A DNA stretch of 64,000 nt from Fimbriimonadia bacterium (GTDB lineage: Bacteria > Armatimonadota > Fimbriimonadia > Fimbriimonadales > JABRVX01). Below the pieces are notes generated by a model. It saw nothing but the letters and a program-made list of their open reading frames with translations. It was not told where the DNA came from and did no database searches. Positions 24,238 through 33,700 of the stretch are shown one piece after another (positions within the stretch are counted from its first letter, which is position 1; each line of letters starts with the position of its first letter). The position numbers and the translations under genes were made by a program. The stretch covers positions 62,001 to 126,000 of the forward strand of contig JABRVX010000010.1 of assembly GCA_039961735.1 (NCBI GenBank). The letters are read 5' to 3'.

Positions 24238-25008
24238 GTGCGAATCATCGTGACTAACGATGACGGGGTGCAAGCGCTTGGGTATGCTCTGAGCATCCAA
24301 GCGCTCGCACCCTTCGGGCAGCTCTTCGCTGTAGCCCCGGAGATTCAGCGTAGTGCTTGCGGTCATGGAATCACACTCAGCACGCCGCTGCGGAAGTGGC
24401 GAGTCGACACCGGCCTGCCGGCAGACGTGTGGGCATGTAACGGTCTACCGGCTGATTGCGTTCAGCTTGCTTACTCGGTGCTGGCGGAGGAAAACGCCGA
24501 CCTCGTGGTGTCGGGTATTAACGCCGGAGCGAATCTCGGTTGGGACCTGACGTACTCCGGGACCGTTGCGGCGGCAATGGAAGGTGCGGTACTCGGCGTG
24601 CCATCGGTAGCGATCTCCGTCGCCGCGTACGAGAACGGCGAGCCAATCAACTACGATGGAGCCGTGAAGTTCCTGAAAGAGCTACTGCCCCTGTTCGCCT
24701 CGCACCGCATACCTAAGCATTGCTTGCTGAACGTCAACTGCCCCAACACTCCGATTGGCGAGATCAAAGGCGTGCGTGTGGTGCGACAAGGTACTAGGCA
24801 GTATAAGGACCGACTCGATGCGCGTCAAGATCCGTGGGGCAACACGTACTACTGGCTGGGAGGTTCACTGGTTGCCGATACTACGGACGAGGGGACCGAT
24901 GTGGCGGCAGTGGAGGCGGGGTACATCGCAGTAACCCCCGTTCACCTCGACCTAACGCACTACGAGTCGCTCGACGCTGTCAGCGAGTGGTTGCGCCCCC
25001 TCCAGTGA
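24238..25008 (+). CDS. surE: 5'/3'-nucleotidase SurE
   Basis: A 256-residue SurE phosphatase that hydrolyses nucleoside monophosphates. The metal site is near the N-terminus (IIVTNDDGVQA, D8-D9), and the second signature is VVSGINAGANLGWDLTYSGTVAAAMEG. GTG 24238 is chosen: it is 2 bases after the previous stop, AAGGAG lies upstream, and homologues start at this point (VRIIVTNDDG). The 3' end overlaps the convergent peptidase gene by 57 bases. Confidence 0.95.
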   Translation: MRIIVTNDDGVQALGYALSIQALAPFGQLFAVAPEIQRSACGHGITLSTPLRKWRVDTGLPADVWACNGLPADCVQLAYSVLAEENADLVVSGINAGANLGWDLTYSGTVAAAMEGAVLGVPSVAISVAAYENGEPINYDGAVKFLKELLPLFASHRIPKHCLLNVNCPNTPIGEIKGVRVVRQGTRQYKDRLDARQDPWGNTYYWLGGSLVADTTDEGTDVAAVEAGYIAVTPVHLDLTHYESLDAVSEWLRPLQ

Positions 25009-26802
25009 TAGCTTCTCCCCGGCATCTGCTAGTGTGATCCCGTTCGTCCGCAATCGCACCTCGGTGGGTGGCTGGCTGCCGCGATAGCGTACTCGAAACG
25101 TCTGCTCAGTCTTGTCCATGACCACCCGTCCGGCGGAGCGCTCGCTTTCGTTGGCTACCACGATCTCGAACTTCAGGCGGTACGCCGGGTCCTGATCCTG
25201 GTGCACGGTGACCAGCCACTCGCCGTTCTCGCCCGGTTTAGCGGAGCTGATGGTTAGCTTGGGCTTGACACCCGAGTACACCCACTGGCGGAAGAACCAG
25301 CCCATGTCCTTACCCGTCTCGGCCTTCACGGCTGCTTCGAGGTGCTGCCAATCCGACGCCTTGCCTCGCCGGTCGGTGCAGAATCGCCTAAGAGACGCCA
25401 GGACCTCCTTTTCACCCATCTCCTCGGCCAGCATGTTCATCACGTAGGCACCGCGCATGTAGCCCTCGTGAGTGGATCGGTGATGCACGCCGCCGATGGA
25501 AGAGAGGGCGTCGCCGAAACGATTGGTGGTACCTTGCTGGAGGGTCCCGTCTCGATTCTCCTTGAACAACACGGAGTCGATGTACTGTGTCAGTCCCTCG
25601 TTCCATATAGAACGTATGTAAGTGTTGGGAACGATGCCACCGAAGTAGGTGTGCCCGATCTCATGCGTGGGTGCCCACGAGGTTATGGATGGTGAGAGAA
25701 TCGTGAACGAGTACGCCTCCAAGCCGTAGTATCCAGGGCTGTCCACTACATAGTAGTGGTCGTATGGAAACTTTACCAATCGGTCCTCGAAGAAGGCCAC
25801 GGCGTTCGCACAGTCCTCGACGATCGATTCCCCGCGTTTCGTGTCCACCTTGTCTCGCATCATGTACGAGCGGAAGGTGCGACCGCGGTCCATCTTCTCG
25901 GCCGCGATCTCGAACGGCCCCGCACACACCGTGAAGAAGCATACCGCGAGATCGTTGCGCCATGTCACCGTATACTCACGGCTGGTCCGTCGCTCACGTA
26001 CCATTTCACCCTGCCCAATCGCCGTCCAGTCCGGTGGTACCGTCATGGTAATCTCATGGGTGGCAGGCTGACGACCGATATGTGGCCACCAGTATGCCGT
26101 GAGGAAGCAAGCGTCCGGCCCGGCCCTCTCGGAGTTGCCACTGATCGTACCGGCATACTCCAGTGTCACCTTCGACCCGTCGCGCACTCCACGAATCCAG
26201 AACACACTGCCAGCTCGAACTAGGATGGGTCCCGGCTCGAGAATCGGAGGTTCCAGCGTCGTCTGCGAGTCGAACTGGGGAACCTTCTCATCGCCGATGC
26301 GCGCCTCGCGAATACCGTACTTCGGCGATAATCGCATAAGCAGCGATTGGCCACTGCCTTTCACTTCGAACTCGGCCCTCACTCGCACTAGCTGCGTTTT
26401 CGGCTCGATGCGCATATCGAAGGTGAGGTGCTCCACGCGGAAGGGCGAGGGCACGTCTTCGGGCATCGGCTCGTCAAGCGCCCACGCTGCTCCGTGCTTT
26501 ACGATAGGGATAATCTTATCGCCGTCCGCTTCCGGGCCGTGATCCTTGGTGAGCACGAGCCACAGTGGGGAATCGCCGAAACCCGGGGCAGGCGGCATGA
26601 GGTACATCTTCCAACTGCGCAGTGCACCAGTTCGGGCCCAAGACGGCGCCTTGCCCGGCAGAAAGCGCGAGGCGAAGGTTTCGAAGTCTTCTTCTCGGTG
26701 AGCAACGATCACCTCGCGCGCAAACACGCCGAGGTCGGTGGGTACCTGCGCCGCGACCTGCAGCGCAAGCAAGGTGAGCATAAGGCTGGCTACAACGGTC
26801 AT
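24952..26802 (-). CDS. M1-like (gluzincin) metallopeptidase, secreted
   Basis: A 616-residue protein with an N-terminal signal peptide (LMLTLLALQVAAQ). The zinc motif HEIGH (H380, E381, H384) is followed by NEGLTQY with the third ligand E402, the spacing of M1 peptidases. The usual GAMEN substrate motif is replaced by YGLEAYSFTIL, keeping one glutamate, so specificity probably differs from aminopeptidase N. A beta-rich N-terminal domain and a C-terminal beta domain flank the catalytic part. The ATG has TAAACT 6 nt upstream and no Shine-Dalgarno sequence. The 3' end overlaps surE. Confidence 0.88.
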   Translation of the reverse strand: MTVVASLMLTLLALQVAAQVPTDLGVFAREVIVAHREEDFETFASRFLPGKAPSWARTGALRSWKMYLMPPAPGFGDSPLWLVLTKDHGPEADGDKIIPIVKHGAAWALDEPMPEDVPSPFRVEHLTFDMRIEPKTQLVRVRAEFEVKGSGQSLLMRLSPKYGIREARIGDEKVPQFDSQTTLEPPILEPGPILVRAGSVFWIRGVRDGSKVTLEYAGTISGNSERAGPDACFLTAYWWPHIGRQPATHEITMTVPPDWTAIGQGEMVRERRTSREYTVTWRNDLAVCFFTVCAGPFEIAAEKMDRGRTFRSYMMRDKVDTKRGESIVEDCANAVAFFEDRLVKFPYDHYYVVDSPGYYGLEAYSFTILSPSITSWAPTHEIGHTYFGGIVPNTYIRSIWNEGLTQYIDSVLFKENRDGTLQQGTTNRFGDALSSIGGVHHRSTHEGYMRGAYVMNMLAEEMGEKEVLASLRRFCTDRRGKASDWQHLEAAVKAETGKDMGWFFRQWVYSGVKPKLTISSAKPGENGEWLVTVHQDQDPAYRLKFEIVVANESERSAGRVVMDKTEQTFRVRYRGSQPPTEVRLRTNGITLADAGEKLSLEGAQPLADSVERLVVR

Positions 26803-26808
26803 GCCGCA

Positions 26809-26814
26809 AGTTTA
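26809..26814 (-). promoter_or_regulatory. -10 element TAAACT of a likely leaderless gene
   Basis: On the minus strand TAAACT ends exactly 6 nt before the peptidase ATG at 26802, without a Shine-Dalgarno sequence between. Confidence 0.5.
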
Positions 26815-27045
26815 GCGCAATGGGGCGGGGCTATGGCTGCGAAGAGGCCGAGATGGCTTTGCGGACCCCTGTCGCAGTGAGGCGGGTGCGGCAAATCGTG
26901 AGAATGCCCTGCTATGCCGCAACGCTTGCCATGTCTCAGATTCTGCCTTCGATGGTCCCGAAGAGACTTTGCATGTCCCTCAGCACTCCTAGGTGTCCAT
27001 TACCCCATTCCATTATGCCGAGCCTGTCTTCCCTGCTGTGGGGTC

Positions 27046-27175
27046 TTCCGCCGTTGGGCGTTCACTACCACATTCCGTCATGGGTGTGCACTACCAAATG
27101 CCGTCACGGGCGTGCAATGCCACATGCAGTGATGGGTGTGCATTGCCAAATGCCGTCATGGGTGTGCAACGCCAA
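27046..27175 (+). repeat. 26-base tandem repeat array, five units
   Basis: Units start at 27046 (degenerate), 27072, 27098, 27124 and 27150, each exactly 26 bases long. A typical unit begins ATGCCGTCATGGGTGTGCA. The would-be sixth unit at 27176 starts ATTCCGTCATG and then changes without a break into the REP-like palindrome. There are no spacers, so this is not CRISPR. Confidence 0.9.
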
Positions 27176-27179
27176 ATTC

Positions 27180-27272
27180 CGTCATGCTGAGCCTGTCGAA
27201 GCATGACCGCGGATACCGCTAGCTGACACCATGCAGCGCCCATGCGCATGCTTCGACAGGCTCAGCATGACG
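27180..27272 (+). repeat. Inverted pair of REP-like palindromes
   Basis: The same element as at 6004: forward copy at 27180-27207 (containing TCATGCTGAGCCTGTCGAAG) and reverse complement at 27247-27272. The left copy is fused to the end of the 26-base tandem array. Confidence 0.85.
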
Positions 27273-27400
27273 AATCGGTGCTCCAAGCGGTCCGATGATG
27301 CCGGGTCGGGAGGCTCGGAGGTCTCATTGCCTTACCCTCCTTAGCCATGTAGCACCACTCAGCGCAGGGCAATTACTGCGCCACGCACACAATCACCGCT

Positions 27401-28531
27401 CTAGTTCGGCTTGATCGGCTTGCCGCCCTGCCTAATCTCGAAATGCAGGTGCGGGCCAGTGGCCAGCCCCGTCGCCCCGACGCGGGCAATCACGTGCCCT
27501 TGCTCCACATCCTGCCCGACACTAACGAGAATCGCCGAGCAGTGTGCGTATAACGTGGTCATGCCACCGCCGTGGTCTAGGATCACGCAGTTGCCGTAGC
27601 CGCTGTAGTAGTCGGCTCGGATCACACGCCCCGCGGCAGCAGCCTTGATCGGTGTACCGTACGGCGCACCGATGTCAATTCCCGTGTGCATGCGACGTTC
27701 GCCGAGAATCGGGTGCATGCGCATGCCGTAGCCGCTAGTGATGGGCCCCTCCACCGGCTTACGATACACGCCGGTCCATGGGGTGACTGGGTTCGCCGTG
27801 CCAGTCGTAGCATGGTAACGCGCAAGCTCTGCTTGTATCTGTTCGGTGGCTGCATTCTCGGCTGCATACAGCGTCTCGTGATAAGCGACCTGCTTCATCG
27901 CTTCTCGGTATGCTTCAGCCTTGTCCTCCAGCGCTTGCTGCAGTGCATTCTCCTCGCGAGTTTGTGCCAGCATCGCGGCTCGAATCCGTGCTACCAGCCG
28001 TGCCTGTGCCGCTCGACGCTCGGCCAGCTGCTGCTGCGCACGCAGGAAGCTGTCGGCGATCTCTCGGTCCTTCTTCGCAATGCGCCGAAGAATATAGCTG
28101 CGGCTCGCGAGGTCCCCGACAGATTCGGTTCCAGCTAGCACGCTGATGAACCGCGACTCCCCCTGCTTGTAGATTGTGCGAAGCCTCGCGCATAGCTGGT
28201 CTCTTCGCAGAGCAACCTCGAGAGCAGCACGCGACTGGGCGACGATGGCATCATCGAGCTCTGCAACCGACCGCTCGAGTCTCTCTGCGGTGCGGTCCAT
28301 CTCTCGCTGGATCGTATTCAGGCGGCGGTCCACCTCTGCCATGTCTAGCTTCGCCTTCCGTGCGCCTGCGCGGGACGTACGCAGTCCGCTGCGAATCTTC
28401 GCAAGCTTCTGCTTGTGAAGTGCCAGTTCGCGCTCCAGCTGCTGCTTGCTCTTCGACCCGGACTCTGCGCCGGCCCAACTCAGGGCAACGAGCACTAGTA
28501 GCAGAAGGGGCAGCTTACACCACGGTCTCAT
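27401..28531 (-). CDS. M23 murein endopeptidase with coiled coil (EnvC-like)
   Basis: A 376-residue exported protein: signal peptide (LPLLLLVLVALSWAGA), a long coiled coil (about 25-230) and a C-terminal M23/LytM domain with RRMHTGIDIGAPYG (H and D zinc ligands) and GPHLHFEIR (HxH), plus LYAH. All catalytic ligands are kept, so it may cut peptidoglycan itself, unlike E. coli EnvC, which only activates amidases. It follows ftsE and ftsX with a 17-base overlap, which strongly suggests that the FtsEX complex controls it from the inner membrane during division. ATG 28531 is chosen because the signal peptide begins there. Confidence 0.92.
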   Translation of the reverse strand: MRPWCKLPLLLLVLVALSWAGAESGSKSKQQLERELALHKQKLAKIRSGLRTSRAGARKAKLDMAEVDRRLNTIQREMDRTAERLERSVAELDDAIVAQSRAALEVALRRDQLCARLRTIYKQGESRFISVLAGTESVGDLASRSYILRRIAKKDREIADSFLRAQQQLAERRAAQARLVARIRAAMLAQTREENALQQALEDKAEAYREAMKQVAYHETLYAAENAATEQIQAELARYHATTGTANPVTPWTGVYRKPVEGPITSGYGMRMHPILGERRMHTGIDIGAPYGTPIKAAAAGRVIRADYYSGYGNCVILDHGGGMTTLYAHCSAILVSVGQDVEQGHVIARVGATGLATGPHLHFEIRQGGKPIKPN

Positions 28532-29372
28532 GGCGCAGGAACCTCCTTGTCGCGAACGCCCCGCATACCAGTCCGAAGAATGCACCTGCAGCGGCGAGCC
28601 AAGAGATCAGCATCCAGAAGGGCAGCACTTGCTCCGGTTCGCGCACGAAACCGGGGAGGAAACCCGAAATCGCGTCGGCTCCGATCCATAGCAAGCAAGC
28701 GGCGAGCAGTCCGCCGACCATCCCTTGTGTGCCCGCCTCGAGCAGAAAGGGAGTTCGTATCGTTCCAGGAGCTGCACCTACCAGCCGCATAATGCGGATC
28801 TCCCGACGGCGTGCTAACACGGTCAGCCGAATCGAGTTGAAGATAATAGTCGCGGCGCTGAACGTCAGCATGGCAGTCACGACGAGGCCGACGGCTCGCA
28901 CGAAGCGCATGAAAGCCATCACTTGACGCTGCTCCTCCTGCAAATACACGACGCCGTCGTGGTCAACCTCGGGCATCATGCGCACTTTTCTGGCTGCCGA
29001 GTCGCCTTGATCCAGGCGACGTAGCTTTACGATGAAGCTGTCGGGTAGGGGATTGGGCAAGTCCTCCGTGACCTGCTTGTTCGTGGCGCGAAACTTCTGC
29101 CACCCCTCCTCGCGCGATACGAACCGTACCGAGGAGAACTCGGGCATCGCGTTCAGCCTCTCACGAATTGCCGCAGTCTCTTCGGCAGTCACGTCGTCCC
29201 GCAGGAACACGCGCATCTCGAAGCGATCGGGCAGGGAAGACAGTTGGCGCTCCACCTCGTACCATCCGATCAGAAAACCCGCGAGGAGCAGAACGGATAT
29301 CCCCGCGGTGGTAATCGCCGCGAGGGTCATCGGCTTGTTGCGCGTCAGCGATTCCCACGTCTCGCTGATCAT
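28515..29372 (-). CDS. ftsX: Cell-division ABC transporter permease FtsX
   Basis: A 285-residue FtsX protein. It has an N-terminal membrane helix (about 20-40), a periplasmic loop of about 110 residues with the FtsX extracellular domain (EMRVFLRDDVTAEE), and three further helices at about 160-180, 210-230 and 255-275. LRLVGA-type coupling is seen in RRREIRIMRLVGAAPG. FtsX transmits ATP-driven conformational change from FtsE to a periplasmic hydrolase, here presumably the downstream M23 peptidase. It begins 4 bases after ftsE. Confidence 0.94.
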   Translation of the reverse strand: MISETWESLTRNKPMTLAAITTAGISVLLLAGFLIGWYEVERQLSSLPDRFEMRVFLRDDVTAEETAAIRERLNAMPEFSSVRFVSREEGWQKFRATNKQVTEDLPNPLPDSFIVKLRRLDQGDSAARKVRMMPEVDHDGVVYLQEEQRQVMAFMRFVRAVGLVVTAMLTFSAATIIFNSIRLTVLARRREIRIMRLVGAAPGTIRTPFLLEAGTQGMVGGLLAACLLWIGADAISGFLPGFVREPEQVLPFWMLISWLAAAGAFFGLVCGAFATRRFLRHETVV

Positions 29373-29376
29373 GAAC

Positions 29377-30105
29377 TCAAGTCGATCGAACAGCGTTCGC
29401 CTCCTTCACTTGCTCAATCATCACGACCGCCCTGTCGGGACACGGGTCGCTGTCCGATACCACCTCTCCGCGCTCTAGCCGCACCACACGCCGCCCCAGC
29501 CGCTGAATCACCGCTTCGTCGTGACTCGCCACGATGACGGTGGCGCCTCGGGCATTGATCTGATCGAGAAGCTGAATGATGCCCCAGCTCGTCTCGCTGT
29601 CTAGGTTCCCGGTCGGCTCATCGGCCAGAAGCAGCGATGGGTCGTGTGCCAGCGCCCGTGCAATTGCAGCCCGCTGCGCCTCCCCTCCTGAGAGCTGTGC
29701 AGGGAAGCTGTCCAACCGGTGCCCGATACCGACGCGCTCCAGAATCTCGGGGACCCGCTGCCTGATCTCTCGCTTGCTCATGCCCACCACCCGCAGCGCA
29801 TAGGCGATGTTCTCCCACATGCGCTTGTTGGGCAAGAGCCCGAAGTCTTGCGGCACGACGCCCATAGAGCGGCGTAGGGCAGGGATGTCCCGTTCCCGAA
29901 GTTCGTTCACCACGCGATCGCCGACCAGCACGCGGCCGGCGGCGGGAAGAACCTCCGCGTAGATCAGCTTCAGCAGCGTGGACTTGCCGGCACCCGTGGT
30001 TCCCGTAAGGAACACGAACTCACCGGGCCGAATCGTGAGCGTCACTTCGCTCAGACCGACCACACCGTTCGCAAAGACCACGCTGACGCGCTCGAAACGA
30101 ACCAT
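29377..30105 (-). CDS. ftsE: Cell-division ATP-binding protein FtsE
   Basis: A 242-residue ABC ATPase. Walker A is [10 protein letters not shown]-loop [11 protein letters not shown], signature LSGGEAQR, Walker [13 protein letters not shown] and H-loop IVASHD; all are intact. The Q-loop sequence and the linkage to ftsX identify it as FtsE. A TATCTT element lies 8 nt before the ATG without a clear Shine-Dalgarno sequence, so this is probably the operon promoter. Confidence 0.95.
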   Translation of the reverse strand: MVRFERVSVVFANGVVGLSEVTLTIRPGEFVFLTGTTGAGKSTLLKLIYAEVLPAAGRVLVGDRVVNELRERDIPALRRSMGVVPQDFGLLPNKRMWENIAYALRVVGMSKREIRQRVPEILERVGIGHRLDSFPAQLSGGEAQRAAIARALAHDPSLLLADEPTGNLDSETSWGIIQLLDQINARGATVIVASHDEAVIQRLGRRVVRLERGEVVSDSDPCPDRAVVMIEQVKEANAVRST

Positions 30106-30113
30106 TCGCTAAC

Positions 30114-30119
30114 AAGATA
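30114..30119 (-). promoter_or_regulatory. -10 element TATCTT upstream of ftsE
   Basis: On the minus strand TATCTT ends 8 nt before the ftsE ATG at 30105. No convincing -35 was found at the expected distance. Confidence 0.35.
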
Positions 30120-30384
30120 CCCCGGTTGGAAGTGCCGGGTGCCTTCTGGGGCAGCCGAGAGTGGCGAGCGAAACATCAATAGTAGAGGAACACCCACCAG
30201 TTCTTCATGGGCTTGCCCTCGTCGTCCAGGGCTCTGCTCCTCGCCGAAGCCATCCACCGCGTCCATCTCGACATGTCCGTCAGTAGCCTGTTCGATCGGT
30301 GGGGGTAGGACAGGCTAAGGTTGCACCCTCTATCCCTCGCCACTGCGAGGGGATGGGTCAATGACAGCCGCCGCCGCGCTCGCT

Positions 30385-30487
30385 CGTCATGCTGAGCCTG
30401 TCGAAGCATGCGTCCGGGAGCCGCGTGGTCTGTGAAGGTGACAAGGCGCGGCATGCGGCTGCATGCTTCGACAGGCTCAGCATGACG
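30385..30487 (+). repeat. Inverted pair of REP-like palindromes
   Basis: Forward copy at 30385-30410 and reverse complement at 30462-30487, identical in the core to the pairs at 6004 and 27180. The 51 bases between the copies are not shared with the other pairs. Confidence 0.85.
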
Positions 30488-30557
30488 GATACCACTGACC
30501 CACCCTCTGCGAGTGGTGAGGGATAGTGGAGGTCCTCCAACCCTTGGCTCCGTGACT

Positions 30558-30678
30558 GTCGTTCCGAGCGAAGCGAGGAATCCCTTACCGTGTTTCTCCG
30601 CCTTCCAGTAGGCCACCCGCATGGGTGTACACGTTCGAGAAAGCGATTCCTCGCTCGCTGGCGCTCCCTCGGAATGAC
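30558..30678 (+). repeat. Second palindromic repeat family, inverted pair
   Basis: GTCGTTCCGAGCGAAGCGAG with a GAATCCC extension lies at 30558-30584. An inverted, partly matching copy (GATTCCTCGCT ... CGGAATGAC) is at 30645-30678, with a short insertion in the middle. The sequence is unrelated to the first family but sits next to it. Confidence 0.7.
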
Positions 30679-30756
30679 ATCGGGGAGCAACCGGCAGGTG
30701 AGAGGCTCGCCCTAGCGACTGCAGCTCGACGGGCACACCTCGCGCTTTGGCACCGA

Positions 30757-33700
30757 TCATAGCCCGTACAGCTTCGCGACGCGGTCGTCGATCTCCGCCT
30801 CCCACTCTTCGCAGCCGACGCCGCGGGCGTCGAGACAGCGTTGGGCAAGTCGAGCGATTGCATCTCGCGCCGGTGCAGGAGATCGGGCGATGGGCAGGTG
30901 CGATACGAACTGCTCGAAGAAGCGCAGGCGGCCTGCCTTCGCCTCGTCACCGATAACCGTGAGCCGGCGAGAGCAGTATTCCCACATGGGAGAGGAGTTG
31001 AGGACCCCAAGCAAATAGAGATCATCCCCGCCGACGAAGTAAGCGGTATTCGTGATATGGACGCCCTCAGCGTCGTAGGTGAATCGGGGCACCTTGGCAA
31101 TGTCTGGGAACACGATCTTGGGCTGTTCGAAGGCGGGGTAGTAGTCCACGGTATCCTGAATCTCGTACCACTCGTAGCTGCCGGGCTTTCTGCCCGGCCA
31201 ATGGCCTTGCTTGGCTTCGTCCCAGTCTCGCGGGCGCGGCTCGAGCTCCTTCCTGAACTGCGCCAGGTGGTCCATGATAGCTGGGTACCGACGCGGGTCG
31301 GTGCCGTGTCGCATGAAGATCAGCCAGCGGTCTTTGCGTTCGATGCGCCAGCGGCGGATGTCGTCGCCGACGGCGAGCGGCTTGATGATCTCCTCGCTCT
31401 TCGGGTCCGCCGCGATCAGCTCCGCCCGCTTGGCTCCGTCAATCACGAACGCCGCATTGCAGCCGGTCAGGATACCGCGGTAGATGCGCCCCTGTACGTA
31501 CTCGCCGAGCGGAATGCCCGCGCTCTCCATCTTGTCTAGCATGGCGAGCGTGGCCGAATCGGTCAAGCGCCAGTCCTCGCCCCGGATAGCGTCCGGTGGC
31601 AATACGTGCCCGTCCCGGCGGATGATCTGAAGCACATCGGGATAGGGCTCTTCGAGCGATTTCACCTGCGTGAAGCGAGGTGTCGTGGTTTCGCCGTCTC
31701 GGCGATGCTCTGCCGGGGTGCCGTCCGGCGAGACGCCGGAACCACCTTTTTGCGCGATGAAGATCATGGGGAAGGTAGACGATGTCTCGAAGACCGGAAG
31801 CTCCCCGAAGTCCGTGATGCTGAGGATGCGTGCGTTCTCTGCCATGTACTTGCGCAGGTTGGCGCCGTACTTTGCCCGGAACCACTTGTTGGATGAGATG
31901 AACGCCAGCATGCCGCCCGGACGCAGAATCTCCATCGAGCGCAGGTAGAAGTAGCAGTAGAGGTCTGCGGTGCCGCAGTAGGTTTCGGGGTACACCTTCT
32001 GCAGCGCGGGCTTCAGGTGCTTGATCAGCTCCTGCCGAACGTACGGTGGATTGGCCACCACGATATCGAAGCCACCGCCGTCTGCTAGGAACACCTCGGC
32101 GAAGTCAACGAGCCAGTCGAAGCCGTCCTGCCCAGTGGTAGGGCGCACCCAGGTCGCTATCTCTGTCCGCGCATCACCAATGCGCTGTTTGAGCTCCTGC
32201 CGTGTCACCTCGTCCGTCGGGTGCGCGTACTCCGCCTTGAGTGCCGCGAAGCGCTGAATCTGCTCTTGACGGAACATGTCCTTGTTCACGACTCTCTCTT
32301 CCGGCACTGGCTGCGGCCCGAGCACCGAGTCTCCGACTTCGATCTTATAGTCCAAGTTCGGCAGGGGTTCGGGCTTGTCGTCCTCGAAGTCCACGGCCAG
32401 GGAGAGCCAGAGGCGGAGTCGCGCGATGCTGACCGCGAAGGGGTCTATGTCCACCCCGTACAGGTTCTCTTGGATGATCTCCAGCTTGCGCCGGTAGTCG
32501 CTCACGGGGTCCACGTTCTTTGCTGCGAACAGGCATCTCCGAAGGGCTATCAGCTCCTGCAACATGCCGAGCAGGTATGCGCCGGAGCCGCAGGCCGGGT
32601 CGCACGCCTTCACGGTTCGCAGTTTCTCCAGCACCGCTTCCGGGTCGGCGAGAAGGGTCGCATCGTGTTCATCCACGAACTTCTCAATGGCCTCGCCCCC
32701 GCCCAGGTACCCCTTCAGCGCCTCGCGGCACATGAAGGAGACGACGGGGCGCGGCGTGTAGTAGCTTCCGCTCTCGTGCCTTCCGGTTACCAGCTCTTCG
32801 AAGATCTTGCCGAGCATCTCCGGGTCCACGGCTACGTCCACGTCCAGCGGCGTGTTTTCCATGACCGTGAAATTGAAGGAGCGGAACAGCCCACCATGGT
32901 CCGCTAGGATGTTTTGGAACACTGTGTCGGGGACGACGATGCCGGCTACGTCTAGCACTGCGTCCCGCTCGAACAAGCCGCCGTTAAGGTAGGGGACCTT
33001 GCCGAGGATGGGTTCGAGTTTGTGGCCGCCGCCGATGCCGTTGGGGCAGTTCAGGCCGCTGAAGAAGAGATACTCTAGGACGCTGTAGAAGGTTGGGGTG
33101 TGTCGGTGGGGTTTCTGCAGGTACCTCTGGTAGAGGGTGTGGAGGTAGTCGTTGCTTCCGTTCAGCTCCAGCCACCCCATCTTCTCGATGAACGCGACGA
33201 ACATGAGGCGGTTGAAGAGGGACTGGACGAAGAGGTGCTTCTGCTCGTCCGAGCCGGGGTGTACGACCATCGCCTTGGTCGCTTCGAACACCTCGCGGTA
33301 GCGGGAGTAGAATTCCTTCGTCAGCTTCTCGACGTCCCAGGCCTCGTGCCAGCGGTCCTGGTTGCTCCAGGCGAGATGGGGGAGATTGCGCGTGAGGAGC
33401 GTCCGAGCGGAGTGGGGATCGGACCATCCGAAGGTGCGAAGCTTGGCGTTGGCCGGTTTGTCGCCGGCGAAGTGACCGAGGGTGAATGTTGCCTGCTCGC
33501 TGCGGCACACGAACAGGATGTTGTCGTGCGGCCAGGTGACGTGTCCGTGCGTCTGCCTGGCTTTCTCCGCAACCTTCGTTAGGATCCTGCGAAGGTCGCT
33601 ACGGCGCAGTCTGTTGGTCCCGAAGTCCACGAGAAAGATGCCCCAGCGCTGGTTGGAGTCGAGCTTCTGCACTGCGGCGAGGGACTGCACGCCTGGGATG

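Larger units (their letters stand above)
26803..27400 (+). other. Repeat-rich gap
   Basis: About 600 bases without a believable gene. The left part carries the promoter of the M1-like peptidase. The centre holds a 26-base tandem array (27046-27175) that runs into an inverted pair of REP-like palindromes (27180-27272). ORFs here consist of repeat translation. From about 27273 to 27400 I see nothing distinctive. Confidence 0.7.
30106..30756 (+). other. Repeat-rich gap between ftsE and the methyltransferase gene
   Basis: About 650 bases containing two families of inverted repeats (30385-30487 and 30558-30678). A minus-strand frame of 209 codons crosses both and is therefore doubtful. Between 30176 and 30300 that frame reads a tryptophan-rich stretch with a stop at 30176, which might be the remnant of a gene; I do not recognise it. 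No RNA gene was seen. Confidence 0.65.

Noticed and set aside
27046-27175. CRISPR array
   Set aside because: The 26-base units are contiguous without unique spacers, and no cas genes are present.
26820-27206. 128-codon plus-strand ORF
   Set aside because: It is made up largely of the 26-base tandem array and REP sequence, with no ribosome site or family resemblance.
30176-30805. 209-codon minus-strand hypothetical gene
   Set aside because: It runs through two families of palindromic repeats and into the 3' end of the methyltransferase gene; its sequence is largely repeat translation.
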